64,000 nt of DNA, from NCBI GenBank assembly GCA_003260075.1, contig QLIY01000884.1, forward strand, positions 1-64,000, in the 5' to 3' direction. Positions 23,075 through 33,922 of this stretch are shown here, piece by piece. The notes under the pieces were generated by a model that did not search any database, was not told the DNA's origin, and was given only the letters and a program-made list of their open reading frames with translations. Each line of letters begins with the position of its first letter. The stretch's first letter is position 1. Origin of the DNA: Phallusia mammillata (taxonomy: Eukaryota > Chordata > Ascidiacea > Phlebobranchia > Ascidiidae). The translations under genes were made by a program, and so were the position numbers.

Positions 23075-23455
23075 CAGGGTTGCCATCGACTTGAAACCAA
23101 AAACAAGGACAACCAAAAAATGAAATTGTTATGCGAAACGAAACAAACGTTTTTGAACAAATCTTTGCTTTTATACGACCCATGACATAATATTTGCAAT
23201 ATTTTGGCCAGAAACAATCTTTTCCAGCAACTCGTTGTTCGTAGAAAATACTTCGTGCATCTCACAACAGCTCAGGTCTAGGTTCACTTCTACTTGTAGC
23301 AGGGATTTGACTAGTAATTGTGGAAAATAAGACAAAATAAGGACTACAGTCAAAAATAAGGACATTTCTTAGAAATAAGGACAATGAACTTTTCTAAGAC
23401 ATAACCTTTGAAAATAAGGACAAATCTTAGAAATAAGGACGGTATGGCAACCCTG
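23075..23455. mobile_element. Non-autonomous element, perfect TIR and 8-bp duplication
   Basis: Termini CAGGGTTGCCAT and ATGGCAACCCTG are perfect 12-bp inverted repeats. The target duplication CCTATGGG is perfect on both sides (23067-23074, 23456-23463). The 381-bp body carries repeated AAATAAGGAC units near both ends and no transposase. An 8-bp duplication fits the hAT superfamily. It appears nested inside the 22606-23889 element. Confidence 0.85.
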
Positions 23456-23542
23456 CCTATGGGTTTTCGTTACGTGGACCCCGAGTTAAACGTTCTGTTC
23501 TGTATTACTATGTGTCCTGCACCGAGTTTGTCGACGTGATGC

Positions 23543-23856
23543 ACTTCTTTTTCATATAGAATGGATGGTCTTGTTACATCCCAATCCGATAAATTAGCCA
23601 ATAAATTTGGATCCCTCAGCAAAGACCATTTGGGAACTAGTTAGCAGCCAAGGGGAAGAGATGTCCGAGGTAAACAACACGTGTGAAAGTTTCAGTCAAT
23701 TTTTGAAGGGGGGGGGGTACTTCTTTTTCATATAGAATGGATGGTCTTGTTACATCCCAATGCGATAAATTAGCCAATAAATTTGGATCCCTCAGCAAAG
23801 ACCATTTGATGTCCGAGGTAAACAACACGTGTGAAAGTTTCAGTCAATTTTTGAAA
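23543..23856. repeat. G-run-separated duplication
   Basis: Copies 23543-23707 and 23719-23856 flank G10 (23708-23717). Copy 1 has about 28 bp (GGAACTAGTTAGCAGCCAAG region) absent from copy 2. Confidence 0.85.
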
Positions 23857-23889
23857 CGTTTGTTCGCCACAAAAAGGTTGTTACCACTG

Positions 23890-24480
23890 CTTTAAAGGGA
23901 CGGTTTTGTTTGCCTTTGCACAACTATTTGCGGTCACTACAAACGTGAAAAACAGAATAGAGTCGAAAATTATTTTGAGAAAAAATTATATGTCGTGAAT
24001 CGTGATCGATTTCACTGCTCGATTGGTTCGGCGTGTTGGGGGTTGTGAAATACTATCCTAACACTTAAACCATTTTCTTAGAAAATGACTTACAAAATAT
24101 ATTTGAAGCAAATTTGGTTGAAAATGAATTCGTCGTAGCAACCTTGCCGTTTTACCTTAGGCATTTCTCCTAGCTGTATCTGCGATTTGCGTTTATTGTT
24201 AACAACTAAACTACACAATCTGTTATGCAGTGTGAATTTCCAAAACACTGCCAACAACAAAGGCATGTTTGTTTTATAATGCATATTGCACTTGATTAAA
24301 AAAATATAGGATTCAAAAGGCATAATTAGGGAGCCATCACATACAGTGAAGAAAATAGGTGAAGAATAAGCATCAGGTTTCATTGCTTCAAAAAGGTAAA
24401 TCAACATTCAACAAACAATCAAGCATACTAGGATGGTGTACTATTAAGTCACTTGTACTGTTACAAATATGCAGAAAAAA
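23890..24480. other. Intergenic sequence downstream of the SLC26 gene
   Basis: AT-rich, no recognisable coding or RNA feature; presumably the 3' flank or UTR of the minus-strand transporter gene. Confidence 0.5.
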
Positions 24481-24655
24481 ATCTGAAACTATTCAAAGAC
24501 ACTTTGCTAAAACATTACAGAAACATTGGGCACTATACTGTGGGAACAGCTTCTTCTAAATCACCAAGGGGGGGGGGGATCTGAAACTATTCAAAGACAC
24601 TTTGCTAAAACATTGGGCACTATACTGTGGGAACAGCTTCTTCTAAATCACCAAG
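24481..24655. repeat. G-run-separated duplication at the SLC26 3' end
   Basis: Copies 24481-24567 and 24579-24655 flank G11 (24568-24578). Both contain the last codons and stop of the transporter (LGDLEEAVPTV). Copy 1 has an extra ACAGAAACATT. Only copy 2 is contiguous with the ORF. Confidence 0.88.
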
Positions 24656-26419
24656 AAAAGTAATTATTCCATTTCCACAAATGTTTACAATTGAGGTACG
24701 AATATCTTCCTGAGCTGATACAACAACAAGATTAACTTCTTCTTTTTGCAAGTCTTCTGCTAATTCACAAATAGCCTGAATAACACTGTAGTCATAGGTT
24801 GTGACTTGTTGAAAGTCCAGAATTACTGTTGCAACATTATCCAATATTTCCATGGATTTTTTGACATACCTATTAGTGTATTCAGCTGATGGAAAATTAA
24901 GGCCATTTTTAATTTTCACAATCAAGAATGTCTTGTCATCACCATCTTCAGCAACAGAAATTGCTTTGTTTTCAAAAGTGGGGACAGTAACAGGGTACAA
25001 AAGTATGGCAATAGATGTAGCAACACCTGCCAAAATACCATATGGTATTTGCCAAAAGCAAACAAGAAATGTAACCACCAATGGGAGTAGGTCAAGTTTT
25101 TTGGTATACCACAGTTTTTTAACTGTAGCTATATCAATCATGAAAACTACTGCACTGATTATTACTGCTGCCAAAGCTGCCTTGGGGATAAAATAGAATA
25201 ATGGTGTGAGAACTGCAAGGCCAATAATTACAACACAACCTGTAAAAATTCCACCAGCAGGAGTTTTTACACCACTTTGTGCATTGATGGCAGTCCTCGA
25301 AAAGCTACCGGTAATCGCATAGGATGATACAAAAGAACTAATAATATTTGCAGCACCAATGGCAATTATTTCCTGATTTAGATCCAACTTGTAGTTGTTC
25401 TTCCTGGCAAAGGCTTTTCCAATTGCAACACTTTCCAATATTCCCATCAATGGCACAATGACAAAACCTGCCCCAATGTTCTTCATCAAGGCACCGGTTG
25501 ATACTGTTGTGTTTCCTTCTGTTTCACTAAATGCAGGTGGCTTAAAGCTTGGTAGGCCTTTTTTAATCTCTCCAGTTAATGTTAGACAATCTGTAACTTT
25601 GCATGTGGTAATTTTCTGGGTGTGGATTGCATAGGCAATAGCTGCAGCACAAATAACAATCACAGCATTTCTCCCGATGGTCACATACCAAACAAACTTC
25701 CTTGCAACACTTTGACATGATGTATCAGGCATAGAATCAGGAATTTCTTTCCCAACATATCTTAACAAAATAAGCAGGATAATACAGCTAACACCCAGCA
25801 AAATATCCCAAACATTTGCCTGTGGAATATTTTTAAATGTCTCAATAACCTCTGGAATAAAAGAACTTGAATTGGTTGAAACCCCTAAGATGTGTTTTAC
25901 TTGACCAAATCCAATGGTTATTGCAGCAGCAGATGTAAAGCCACTAACAACAGGGGCAGAGAGAAACCACATGATAAAGCCGAGGTGGAACATCCCCATT
26001 GCAAGTTGTATGCAACCACTTAACAAAGTAAGCATAATCACCTGCACTGGATCACCATTCCCATATGTCCTGACAAGAAGGGACATTATTGCTGTTGGCC
26101 CTAAGGTTATATCTTTGCTGGTTCCAAAAATGCAATAAATAAATCCACCCATAAAAGCACTGTAAAGACCATACTGCACAGGTAGGTTGGCAATTTGTGA
26201 ATATGCTAATCCTTGTGGAATGACTGTCAATCCAACTGTCAAGCCTGCAATAAGGTCACACTGCAACCACTTCAGGTTGTACTTAGGAGCCCACGTTGTA
26301 AACGGGAAAAAGCTTTTCACAACAGAACCAATTTTATTGCACCGTGCTTTTGCATTCTTTTTGGGAATAAGGGCACTTTCTTCATTTATAATATCACTGT
26401 CATTTGAATGTAGTGACAT
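24620..26419 (-). CDS. SLC26A11: SLC26A11-like sulfate/anion transporter, intronless
   Basis: SLC26 proteins exchange or conduct sulfate, chloride and related anions across membranes. The single uninterrupted ORF encodes 599 aa, close to human SLC26A11 (about 606). Hydrophilic N-terminus (1-50). A hydrophobic transport domain (about 55-445) starts LIAGLTVGLTVIPQGLAYSQ, the SulP signature region. SGFTSAAAITIGFGQVKHIL is characteristic of the A11 branch. GSFSRTAINAQSGVKTPAGG is the conserved region near TM8-TM10. A C-terminal STAS domain (about 480-599) includes ATVILDFQQVTTYDYSV. The lack of introns contrasts with every neighbour and could mean retrocopy origin or intron loss; the ORF is intact, so the gene looks functional. 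Divergent from RBM22. Confidence 0.92.
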   Translation of the reverse strand: MSLHSNDSDIINEESALIPKKNAKARCNKIGSVVKSFFPFTTWAPKYNLKWLQCDLIAGLTVGLTVIPQGLAYSQIANLPVQYGLYSAFMGGFIYCIFGTSKDITLGPTAIMSLLVRTYGNGDPVQVIMLTLLSGCIQLAMGMFHLGFIMWFLSAPVVSGFTSAAAITIGFGQVKHILGVSTNSSSFIPEVIETFKNIPQANVWDILLGVSCIILLILLRYVGKEIPDSMPDTSCQSVARKFVWYVTIGRNAVIVICAAAIAYAIHTQKITTCKVTDCLTLTGEIKKGLPSFKPPAFSETEGNTTVSTGALMKNIGAGFVIVPLMGILESVAIGKAFARKNNYKLDLNQEIIAIGAANIISSFVSSYAITGSFSRTAINAQSGVKTPAGGIFTGCVVIIGLAVLTPLFYFIPKAALAAVIISAVVFMIDIATVKKLWYTKKLDLLPLVVTFLVCFWQIPYGILAGVATSIAILLYPVTVPTFENKAISVAEDGDDKTFLIVKIKNGLNFPSAEYTNRYVKKSMEILDNVATVILDFQQVTTYDYSVIQAICELAEDLQKEEVNLVVVSAQEDIRTSIVNICGNGIITFLGDLEEAVPTV

Positions 26420-26545
26420 TTTCCTGTGAAATACTCTGAAACGTTCAGCCTGTGACTGAATAATTATTCAATATGAAATACTTGGATTTGCAAAACAGAA
26501 CAATAGAACTATGGATCAGAAAATGGGCGCTCCACTGAAGATCTG

Positions 26546-26740
26546 ACTTTCAATTCTGCACGTTGCCTTTAAAACTTTTTTAGCACATAAAATGCATCTC
26601 TTACTTCAGTTTAGCAGTTATTTGCACTTTTTTCTTGGGGGGGGGGGGACTTTCAATTCTGCACGTTGCCTTTAAAACTTTTTTAGCACACAAAATGCAT
26701 CTCTTACTTCAGTTTAGCAGTTATTTGCACTTTTTTCTTC
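26546..26740. repeat. G-run-separated duplication
   Basis: Copies 26546-26636 and 26649-26740 flank G12 (26637-26648), with a single SNP (ACATAAAATG/ACACAAAATG). It lies between the SLC26 and RBM22 starts. Confidence 0.85.
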
Positions 26741-27821
26741 CAAGTTTTAGCTTTGTGGTCCACTGTTTCTATGGTAAGCAACATGCATGTCCCATTGTCC
26801 CTTTCCCTTCTTTGTCGGCGGAAGGTTACTGGAAGTGGAAGTGGAACCAACAATACGGTAAACAACACTCACATCAACCGTTGTGTGGTTAACACAATCA
26901 GCATTTGTCCATGAACGTACCGAGTTAAAATCTGATAATTTTTGATACACAAGCTAGTGCCTCGGGAAACGTGATTGTTATCCGGAAACGTCTAAAACTG
27001 CCAGTCCAGCCCACAACAACAGGATCTAAGCGCTGGCTAAGCAGACTTTATAACGTTTCAACGTTGTCCAATTATAAACTCAACTCATATCCAAAATAAC
27101 AGCAAGGTCTGATAAAGTTTTAAATGCACTACCGAGTCATTTGATTTACTGAATACTGCCTCATGTTTTTAAAAGCAAGTTTTTTAACAATGACTGCACT
27201 AACGTCTAATTCTTAATCACCGGGGTAAGTGAATAATAATTGGCACTTTTTAGAAAATACAGAAGGGCGCGAGAACTGGTTCCTGACTGCAAAGTGCAAA
27301 GGTATTCCGTCAATCAAATTGGTTTAAGAACCACAACTACCTTGGAGGGTGAAATTCTGGTGCCCAAACTGCATTTTTTTCACTTGAACTTTCTTATATA
27401 GTACAATTTCGCCCACACCAGATTAATCTTATATATGACATGTGATGTCAAACCTATATTTTTACATTAAAGTGTATTTTTTAACATAAAGGATTTTTTT
27501 AACATAAAAATTATGGGTATACATGTTTGAATCGATGTGAAATAAATACTGCTTTTGGTAAATTTTTGGGGGGGGGGGGCTATATTTTTTACATTAAAGT
27601 GTATTTTTTAACATAAAGGATTGTTTTAACATAAAAATTATGGGTATGCATGTTTGAATCGATGTGAAATAAATACTGCTTTTGGTAAATTTTTGGAAAA
27701 CAAGTGTTTCTGTAATCTGTTTTGTGGAAACGTTTTACATCAATTTAAACAGCGTGTGCGTCTATCAGGTCTTTTCAACCAGGTGTTTTTACTGCCTTAA
27801 GGAAACTGAAAGCCACGGAAA
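26741..27821. promoter_or_regulatory. Upstream region of RBM22 / SLC26A11, divergent
   Basis: The 1.4 kb between divergent starts (26419 and 27822) must contain both promoters. I see no TATA box or named motif. A G-run duplication (27455-27568 and 27580-27696, G11 at 27569-27579) lies directly upstream of RBM22. Confidence 0.4.
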
Positions 27822-30800
27822 ATGGCAACCTCTCTTGGAGCCAACAGATACAACAGACAAAATTGGGAAGAAGCAGTAAGTATATGTCATGAAAATATTT
27901 TAAATAACTTTAAAGAGGTCTATAGATAAATCTAACTCTAAATACTACTAAGATATGTCTTTATTTCACACGGTTTGTTTAAAACCTGCTGATGGTTTGT
28001 TGCTGTTATTTGTGTTCATGTATTGTGTCACATAAAACTGAATTGTCTTCAGTCGAACTTAATTCATTCTTCAGTGTCTCATATCTTGAATCCTTCTTAC
28101 ATGTGTATTGCAATGTTCTGTTGTGCCCTATTGTACCTAAATGTCATCAGGTGATATAAATTTACATCTGTTGCATTTTTTGATCCATTGGGGTGCCTTC
28201 GAATACTACAGGTGTGCTTGGTGCCCAGTCTGCAGAACATGGCAGTTCCTGACGAGATCTCGAGTGTGTAGGACCTATATGTCCAGCATGCGCACATGCA
28301 CGGCAAGTGATAGAGTTTTCAGACAGGAATTAGTGCCTTTGTTTAAAAATTTCCGCGTGCAACCCCGAAAATTCGGCGTGTTAAATTTTTTTTCAAAACA
28401 GAGTCACAGCTGCCATACTCTGCAGACTGTCTTGGTGCACTTACTGCTGGAAAAGTATTATGATAGTCCTGAACCTAAAACCCTTATCCCAACCCAATCC
28501 CTAATGCAATACCTACAGCAAAATGTTACCTGCACTATTTACGAGTTTTGTCACATTACACGAGTTACCTGCAGTAAAATCCTGTCATTTCTCCCTGTTT
28601 AAATGCAACTACTTACCAAAGTACAGAGCGGACCAAGCAAAGTACCTAGCGGACTTAGCACGCTAAGCAGACATGTAGTTTCAAGGATTCAATGTGCTGT
28701 TACTAAATCCAAATTAAAAAAAATGTGATTTGCAGGATTTTCCTATTCTTTGCCAAACATGTCTTGGTGACAACCCCTACATTAGAATGGTGAGTGTAGT
28801 ATTGCCAATCTTTTAAAATATTATTTTCATCTATTACACAGTTATCAGTGAATTTGAAAATGTTAATTTAATAAACTTGCACTGTTGCATCAGTCTTTCT
28901 AATTTGTTTCTTGGGCTTCTATGCTTCAATCATTAACCTTATTATTAATGTATATATATATATCAGATACTACACTACATGACAAAATCCCCTTAACAAT
29001 ATGCACAGTGTGAGGCAGATTGAACAGTACAAAATTGGTTGATTCATTTAAATAAGCCCTGTAGTATTTAACTTAATAAGGTACTTCATTATTACAGACT
29101 AAGGAGAAGTTTGGAAAAGAGTGTAAAATTTGTGATCGACCATTTACTGTTTTTCGTTGGTGCCCTGGAGCAAGAATGAGATTCAAGAAGACTGAAGTTT
29201 GTCAAACTTGTTCAAAACTGAAGAATATTTGCCAGACCTGCCTTCTTGATTTGGAATATGGTATGCTACTTTATTTCTCTGCATAGCATGTGTTAAATTG
29301 GGTTTGACATTTCTAAATGATTGGCAATGTTTTTTGTAACTAGTGTGTGCAACTATGTCCAAATTATTAGTGACAGAAACGATTTTACCACATGTAAAAA
29401 ACATATCAGAGGTCATTTTTTATGTTGCTTCAATCCCTCATCCATTTTACCCCCACAAGATTGTAACCAGTTATTGCAAATACTCTTTAGGGCTCCCTGT
29501 GCAGACAAGAGACTATGCACTCGGTATCAAGGATGACATGGCCAAGTCTGATGTCAACAAAGAATATTTTCATCAAAATGCAGAAGCAGAGGTAAATACA
29601 ATTGTTTAAAAACGATTAACCAAAAAAGTGTATTGAGAGGTGAGCTTCAAGTTGCAATTTTTGTTTCAGATTGCCAACACAGATGGGACAGTGGCTGTGG
29701 GATCTGTTGGAAAAGCGCAAGCTCCCAGTGATCTCTTGCTCAGACTAGCTCGAACTGCTCCTTACTACAAACGTAATCGGCCACATATATGTTCTTTCTG
29801 GGTAAAGGGGGAGTGTAAGCGGGGAGAGGAATGTCCCTACAGGTGATATATATTTATAAACCCAAAAGTGATAATAGTGTTTAATGAGTGGTTAATTTGG
29901 GTGATTTATTGTCTAAGTTAATATGGTTTATCACAGTACGCCAGGGCCATTGAAGGCGCTATACCGAATCAGCCGGTCACCACCATATGGCAAGGCGTAG
30001 GCTAGAAAAATCTAGCCTGCGGTGGGATTTGAACCCACGACAGGAGTCTTTCCGGGACTCGCGCTCTACCAACTGAGCTACACAGGCTCAGTGGAGAATC
30101 CGCCGAAAGTCGAATCACAAGCACCGTNGAGTCCCGGAAAGACTCCTGTCGTGGGTTCGAATCCCACCGCAGGCTAGATTTTTCTAGCCTACGCCTTGCC
30201 ATATGGTGGTGAATGCTTGGTGACCGGCTGATTCGGTATAGCGCCTTCAATGGCCCTGGCGTACTGTGATTTACATATGGGTGTGCCGTGATCGCTGGTC
30301 TGCATAGACGCTTCAGGGCTGATCCCAGTTATGAATTTATGTTCATCTTAATTAATATGGTTTATTGTGACATTTGATGGAATCTCTTGTATTTTGTTTT
30401 AGTGCTTTGCTTTTTTTGTGCAAAAGGCCTTGGTTACCATGCATAGTTGTGATGCCATACATAGATGGTTACATGTCTAATATTTACTTTTCATTTGTTT
30501 TGAAGCTTTTTTGGACAATCTAGCTGTGAAATTTTTGCTTACTGATTGTCTGTTACAGACACGAAAAGCCAACAGATCCAGAAGATCCACTTTCAGATCA
30601 AAACATTAAGGATCGTTACTATGGAATAAATGACCCAGTTTCCAACAAACTTCTTAATCGTGCACAAGAGGCTGCAGAACAAGAAGCTGTTGCTCCACCA
30701 GAGGATAAAACAATAACCACACTATACATTGGTGGTTTGGGTGATGTTGTTGAAGAAGAGGACCTGAGGTACACATTTGGTCTTACAATACTGTGACAAG

Positions 30801-31948
30801 GTTTTGTTTTCAGTTACTTAAAATTGGTACAGCTTGCACTGGCCAAAAAAGTGCAACAATATTGAATGTTCTGATTAAAATAAAGTGTGACCCTCTTCTG
30901 CACTGCAAGTGAGCAATTCTAATCTTCTTTGTTTTTAACAGATAACTTGTCTGTGCAACCACTCAGTAACTTGCAAATTTTACCGTTACTTGTTTGTCAG
31001 AACAATATTGTGTCTAGCTTGCATTATTTTTTTGCCTAAGTGTGACCCATAGCGTGGTCTGATTAATTTCATTTTGGTCATCGGTAATAACAGTTGCACA
31101 TAACTGCATCACACCATGGTCCCTGACAGACTTTTGTGACTTTAGTAAAGACAGTTTTTACATTTTTAACAGTGGTGTTTGTTTACTTTGCACAGAAATC
31201 ATTTTTACCAATTTGGAGAAATTCGCTCAATCCACATGGCCACAAAGCAAAATTGTGCTTTTGTCCAGTACACACGAAGAAGTGAGGCTGAGCTGGCAGC
31301 ACAGAAAAGTGCTGGAAGGTTAATTTTAAAAGGAAAGAGGTAAAAAACTGCACAAAAGAGTACATGCCATTAAAATCACTGTTTTGTGCACACTTGTTAC
31401 ATAACATTGCTCCCTTCAACAGATTGGTTGTAAGATGGGGAAAATCACAAGGAACAACCAAGAAGGACACAAGTACTAAAAACTTAAGAGGCATTCACCA
31501 ATATTATGATCCAGTGCCTGGTCTCCCAGGAGGTAGGTGATATTTAACTAAGAGTTGTAGAAGACATTGGGTCCAGTGCACTTTTTAAACTGAATTTTCC
31601 ATAGCTCTACCTCTACCATCTGAAGTTGGTTCAGGATCAAGTCAGGGATACAAGAGAGGAAATATGATGGAGCCTCCACCACCAGGAACTATCCAAGCAC
31701 CTGGCATGCAGGGAATGCCACCAAGAATGATGGGAATGCCACCACCCATGCTTATGATGCCTCCACCAAGTATGGGACAAAAGTCAAACTTGAGTTTTCA
31801 CTCCGAATGTGTGTATTTATTGTGTCTGTTATAACCATCTATTTTATGTTTAGATTATGGTGGTGGTCCTTCGCATATGCCGATGCCACGAATGCCAGTT
31901 CACTATCCTTCTCAAGACCCGCAGAGAATGGGTGCTAACATGAAGTGA
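27822..31948 (+). CDS. RBM22: Pre-mRNA-splicing factor RBM22 (Ecm2/Slt11 family)
   Basis: RBM22 contacts U6 snRNA and pre-mRNA in the activated spliceosome. Ten exons: 27822-27875, 28736-28789, 29098-29260, 29491-29591, 29670-29842, 30559-30768, 31196-31339, 31423-31532, 31605-31769, 31854-31948 (TGA). They total 422 aa against 420 in human. Exons 1-3 encode [18 protein letters not shown] and the paired-cysteine N-terminal zinc region ([28 protein letters not shown]). Exon 5 has the CCCH zinc finger [19 protein letters not shown], completed by H in exon 6. The RRM spans exons 6-8 (LYIGGLGD as RNP2, CAFVQY as RNP1). The C-terminus is Met/Pro-rich and ends near [12 protein letters not shown], as in vertebrates. 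All junctions are GT-AG and phase-consistent. Confidence 0.97.
29931..30269. mobile_element. tRNA-related (SINE-like) inverted pair in RBM22 intron 5
   Basis: Arms about 29931-30060 and 30129-30269 are inverted copies: TCACAGTACGCCAGGGCC at one end, GGCCCTGGCGTACTGTGA at the other. They meet near an N at 30128. Each arm has a tRNA-like B box (GTGGGTTCGAATCCCAC or the TTCAAAT variant) followed by a common 3' body (CTAGATTTTTCTAGCCTACG...). Right-arm-only bases (ATGCTTGG) show the copies are not identical. Could be two head-to-head SINEs or a mis-assembled single copy. Confidence 0.65.
30015..30087 (-). tRNA. tRNA-like sequence, probably SINE head
   Basis: The 73 nt fold as a complete cloverleaf: acceptor GCCTGTG/CGCAGGC, D stem GCTC/GAGC with AGTTGGTA loop, anticodon stem GAGTC/GACTC, T arm GTGGG-TTCAAAT-CCCAC. 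The anticodon loop CCGGAAA would give GGA (Ser), but C replaces the universal U33 and there is no long variable arm. A functional tRNA-Ser is therefore unlikely. It continues into a repeat body, so a pol III-derived SINE head is the better reading. Confidence 0.5.
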
Positions 31949-33776
31949 GAAACACAAATAAATCGTTTGATGGCTTTTCACTTACGGTTAAAAGCGATGG
32001 CGTCCTTATTGTGAATACTGCTGCTTATGGGGGATAGCGTCGTTGAAAACATACCGGTGCCTGTTGTGTGTGCCCGGTTGCTGTGCGAACGATATTCATG
32101 AACTCTCAGTCAAATAAATTTCTTTCCGGTCAAAGTTATGAATAAAGCTTCTGTGCACTAGCGTATTTAGGGGGGGGGGGACAGTGTGCCATGTCATTAG
32201 GTCAAAAGCCAGAGAATTGTTACTTAGTCGAATGATTTTATTTAAAAAACAATGGCGGACACGGAACCTAAAGTCAGGCCCGTTTTAAGCCCGTTTTCTC
32301 ACAGATACCTAAGCCCGAACCCGGCCCGACTTGCAACTCTGATGTGCGTAACGCATTGATGCTCGTCACACATCTCAATAAACAATGCCAATCTAGGCCA
32401 CTTGGCGTCCAACTGCGCGTATGACGTCACAATGGATTTTATAATAGCTTTGTTATGTCACACTTACACAAGTGAAGATAATTCACAATATGACCACTGT
32501 TAGAAACAACTGTGTCGAGTGTTAAAAAGTGTTACATGTGTACGATCGAATCGTGACTATACGTTCGTTACTTACAGCAAGAGTAAGGGCTTCACAGGGC
32601 CTTAGGCTAACAAGCATTTAGTTGATATTGCGAGTTTAGTAGGCACAACAGGTGCTAACAGAGAGGTCTACACAGTCACTTGCCAGATGGCCATTTTCTG
32701 CCGCAAGGTGGCGCAAAATATTTTGTATTAATAAAGTGGAGCTGGATTTGATTGCTTTGTTTTTTTTCGCCTACATTGTGTTAAAAATGGTATCATATAT
32801 TTAGAAATGTGCCTACTTACGGTTTTCATTAATCTGTCCCTCCCATGTGATAGACGGTCGGTACAATCGTTTACCTATGACGTCACACCGCAAAAGGAAG
32901 TTTTGTCAGGTTGTTACGTAAGCCGGAAACATCAACCTACACCAGTCTATTGCCGCGATTACAACGTAAATATAACAGCAAAGAAATTTGTGCAAATATC
33001 CGAATAGTGTTTCAAAGAAGCAGGAGCTATGAAGTCAGTAGCTTATTTGGCCTGCAAACAAAATCTACTCCGGTTAGAACAGAATTAAACGTTTTTTTTG
33101 CTTGCATTTAAAACCAAACAGCTTGTCAGAAAATGCACCTACGATTTTTAAACAGGTACAATTCACTTTCAAATTTAAACAGTGTCGTATGGTAGGTATA
33201 TCAAGAGAGAACGATCATACAATGGTCAGAACTATCCATGACCTCGCTATACAAATAAATTACGGGCAATCTGGCAGCACAAAGTCAGTCGCACACTCGA
33301 ATAACATGGTTGGTAGCGGACTTTTTATTGCTACCATTACGAACAGCCTGGGGAGCGTGACATTTCATTGCCTGACTTCGGCTACGCATTCTCCTGGCCT
33401 CTTCGAGTAGTTATCTCGCTGCTGAGAAGAAAGCAGTGGGCTATCTGCAGTAATAGATTCAGCTGTCATGCTGCGAGCGTGACAGCAGCCCTGCGTGTGG
33501 GAGGGCTGGATGGAACTCATCGAAACGACTTCTGCGGTAATCTGGCGAGGCGCAAACGAAATCCAACAGTTGTGATCTGGTTTTGTGACGTGTTTAAACG
33601 CTCGTTGTATCGACAATGGCTTTTGCGGGTGATTAGTCATTTGTGAAGGTTGTTGAAAACTTTTTGTTGATAAAGAGCAATGGAAGCGTGGCCAGGAATA
33701 ATTTTTGTAAGAAGATACTGAATCCACGTTTAGCGGTTTGCTTGTCGACGCAACTCAATAGAGAGTACATTGTCGG
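31949..33776. other. RBM22 3' flank and upstream region of the PDZ-ZM gene
   Basis: AATAAA-like signals occur shortly after the RBM22 stop (about 31958 and 32142). A G11 run at 32170-32180 has no evident flanking duplication, unlike the others. The rest has only short ORFs without protein character. Confidence 0.5.
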
Positions 33777-33830
33777 GTAAATGCCACGCGGGTGTGGCAT
33801 TTACTGAACGCTTGTACAAATATAAAGTGC
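33777..33830 (+). promoter_or_regulatory. Putative TATA promoter with 11-bp palindrome
   Basis: GTAAATGCCAC (33777-33787) and GTGGCATTTAC (33794-33804) are a perfect inverted repeat with a 6-nt spacer. It sits about 16 bp upstream of a TATA box (TATAAA, 33821-33826). A possible first exon with ATG (33893) and donor (33922) follows. Position and orientation fit the promoter of the downstream PDZ-ZM gene; the palindrome could be a dimeric activator site. Inference from sequence only. Confidence 0.45.
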
Positions 33831-33892
33831 CTGCTTTGCCATCAACGCCAGTGGGAGGTTTATGAAAGTTTCTGACTTTTTAAGAGGCAGAC

Positions 33893-33922
33893 ATGGCATT
33901 AAAATTTACACAACTTAGTAAG
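33893..33922 (+). CDS. Possible upstream coding or 5'-UTR exon of the PDZ-ZM gene
   Basis: ATG GCA TTA... encodes MALKFTQLSK and ends at the donor AAG/GTAAGG. Spliced to an acceptor at 34953 (TTAGCAG/TTTTACATC), it reads FYISINQN straight in frame into the MPQPRIQSS start at 34978. The family normally begins at that second methionine, so this exon may simply be 5' UTR that happens to be open. Confidence 0.35.

Larger units (their letters stand above)
22606..23889. mobile_element. Composite hAT-like element with an N gap
   Basis: Left terminus CAGTGGTCGTCAACCT with GTCGCGACCCC. Right terminus AAAAGGTTGTTACCACTG matches in inverse orientation (about 13 of 17). The interior has 54 Ns (22640-22693), a G55 run (22846-22900), another inserted element (23075-23455) and a G-run duplication (23543-23856). 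The flanks do not show a matching 8-bp duplication, so the two ends may not belong to one insertion. No transposase ORF recognised. Confidence 0.5.

Noticed and set aside
30015-30087. Functional tRNA-Ser(GGA)
   Set aside because: Lacks the long variable arm of tRNA-Ser and has C instead of U at position 33; it is continuous with a repeat tail, so a SINE head is more likely.
33365-33727. 120-codon minus-strand ORF upstream of the PDZ-ZM gene
   Set aside because: No recognisable domain, and it overlaps the probable upstream regulatory region of a plus-strand gene.
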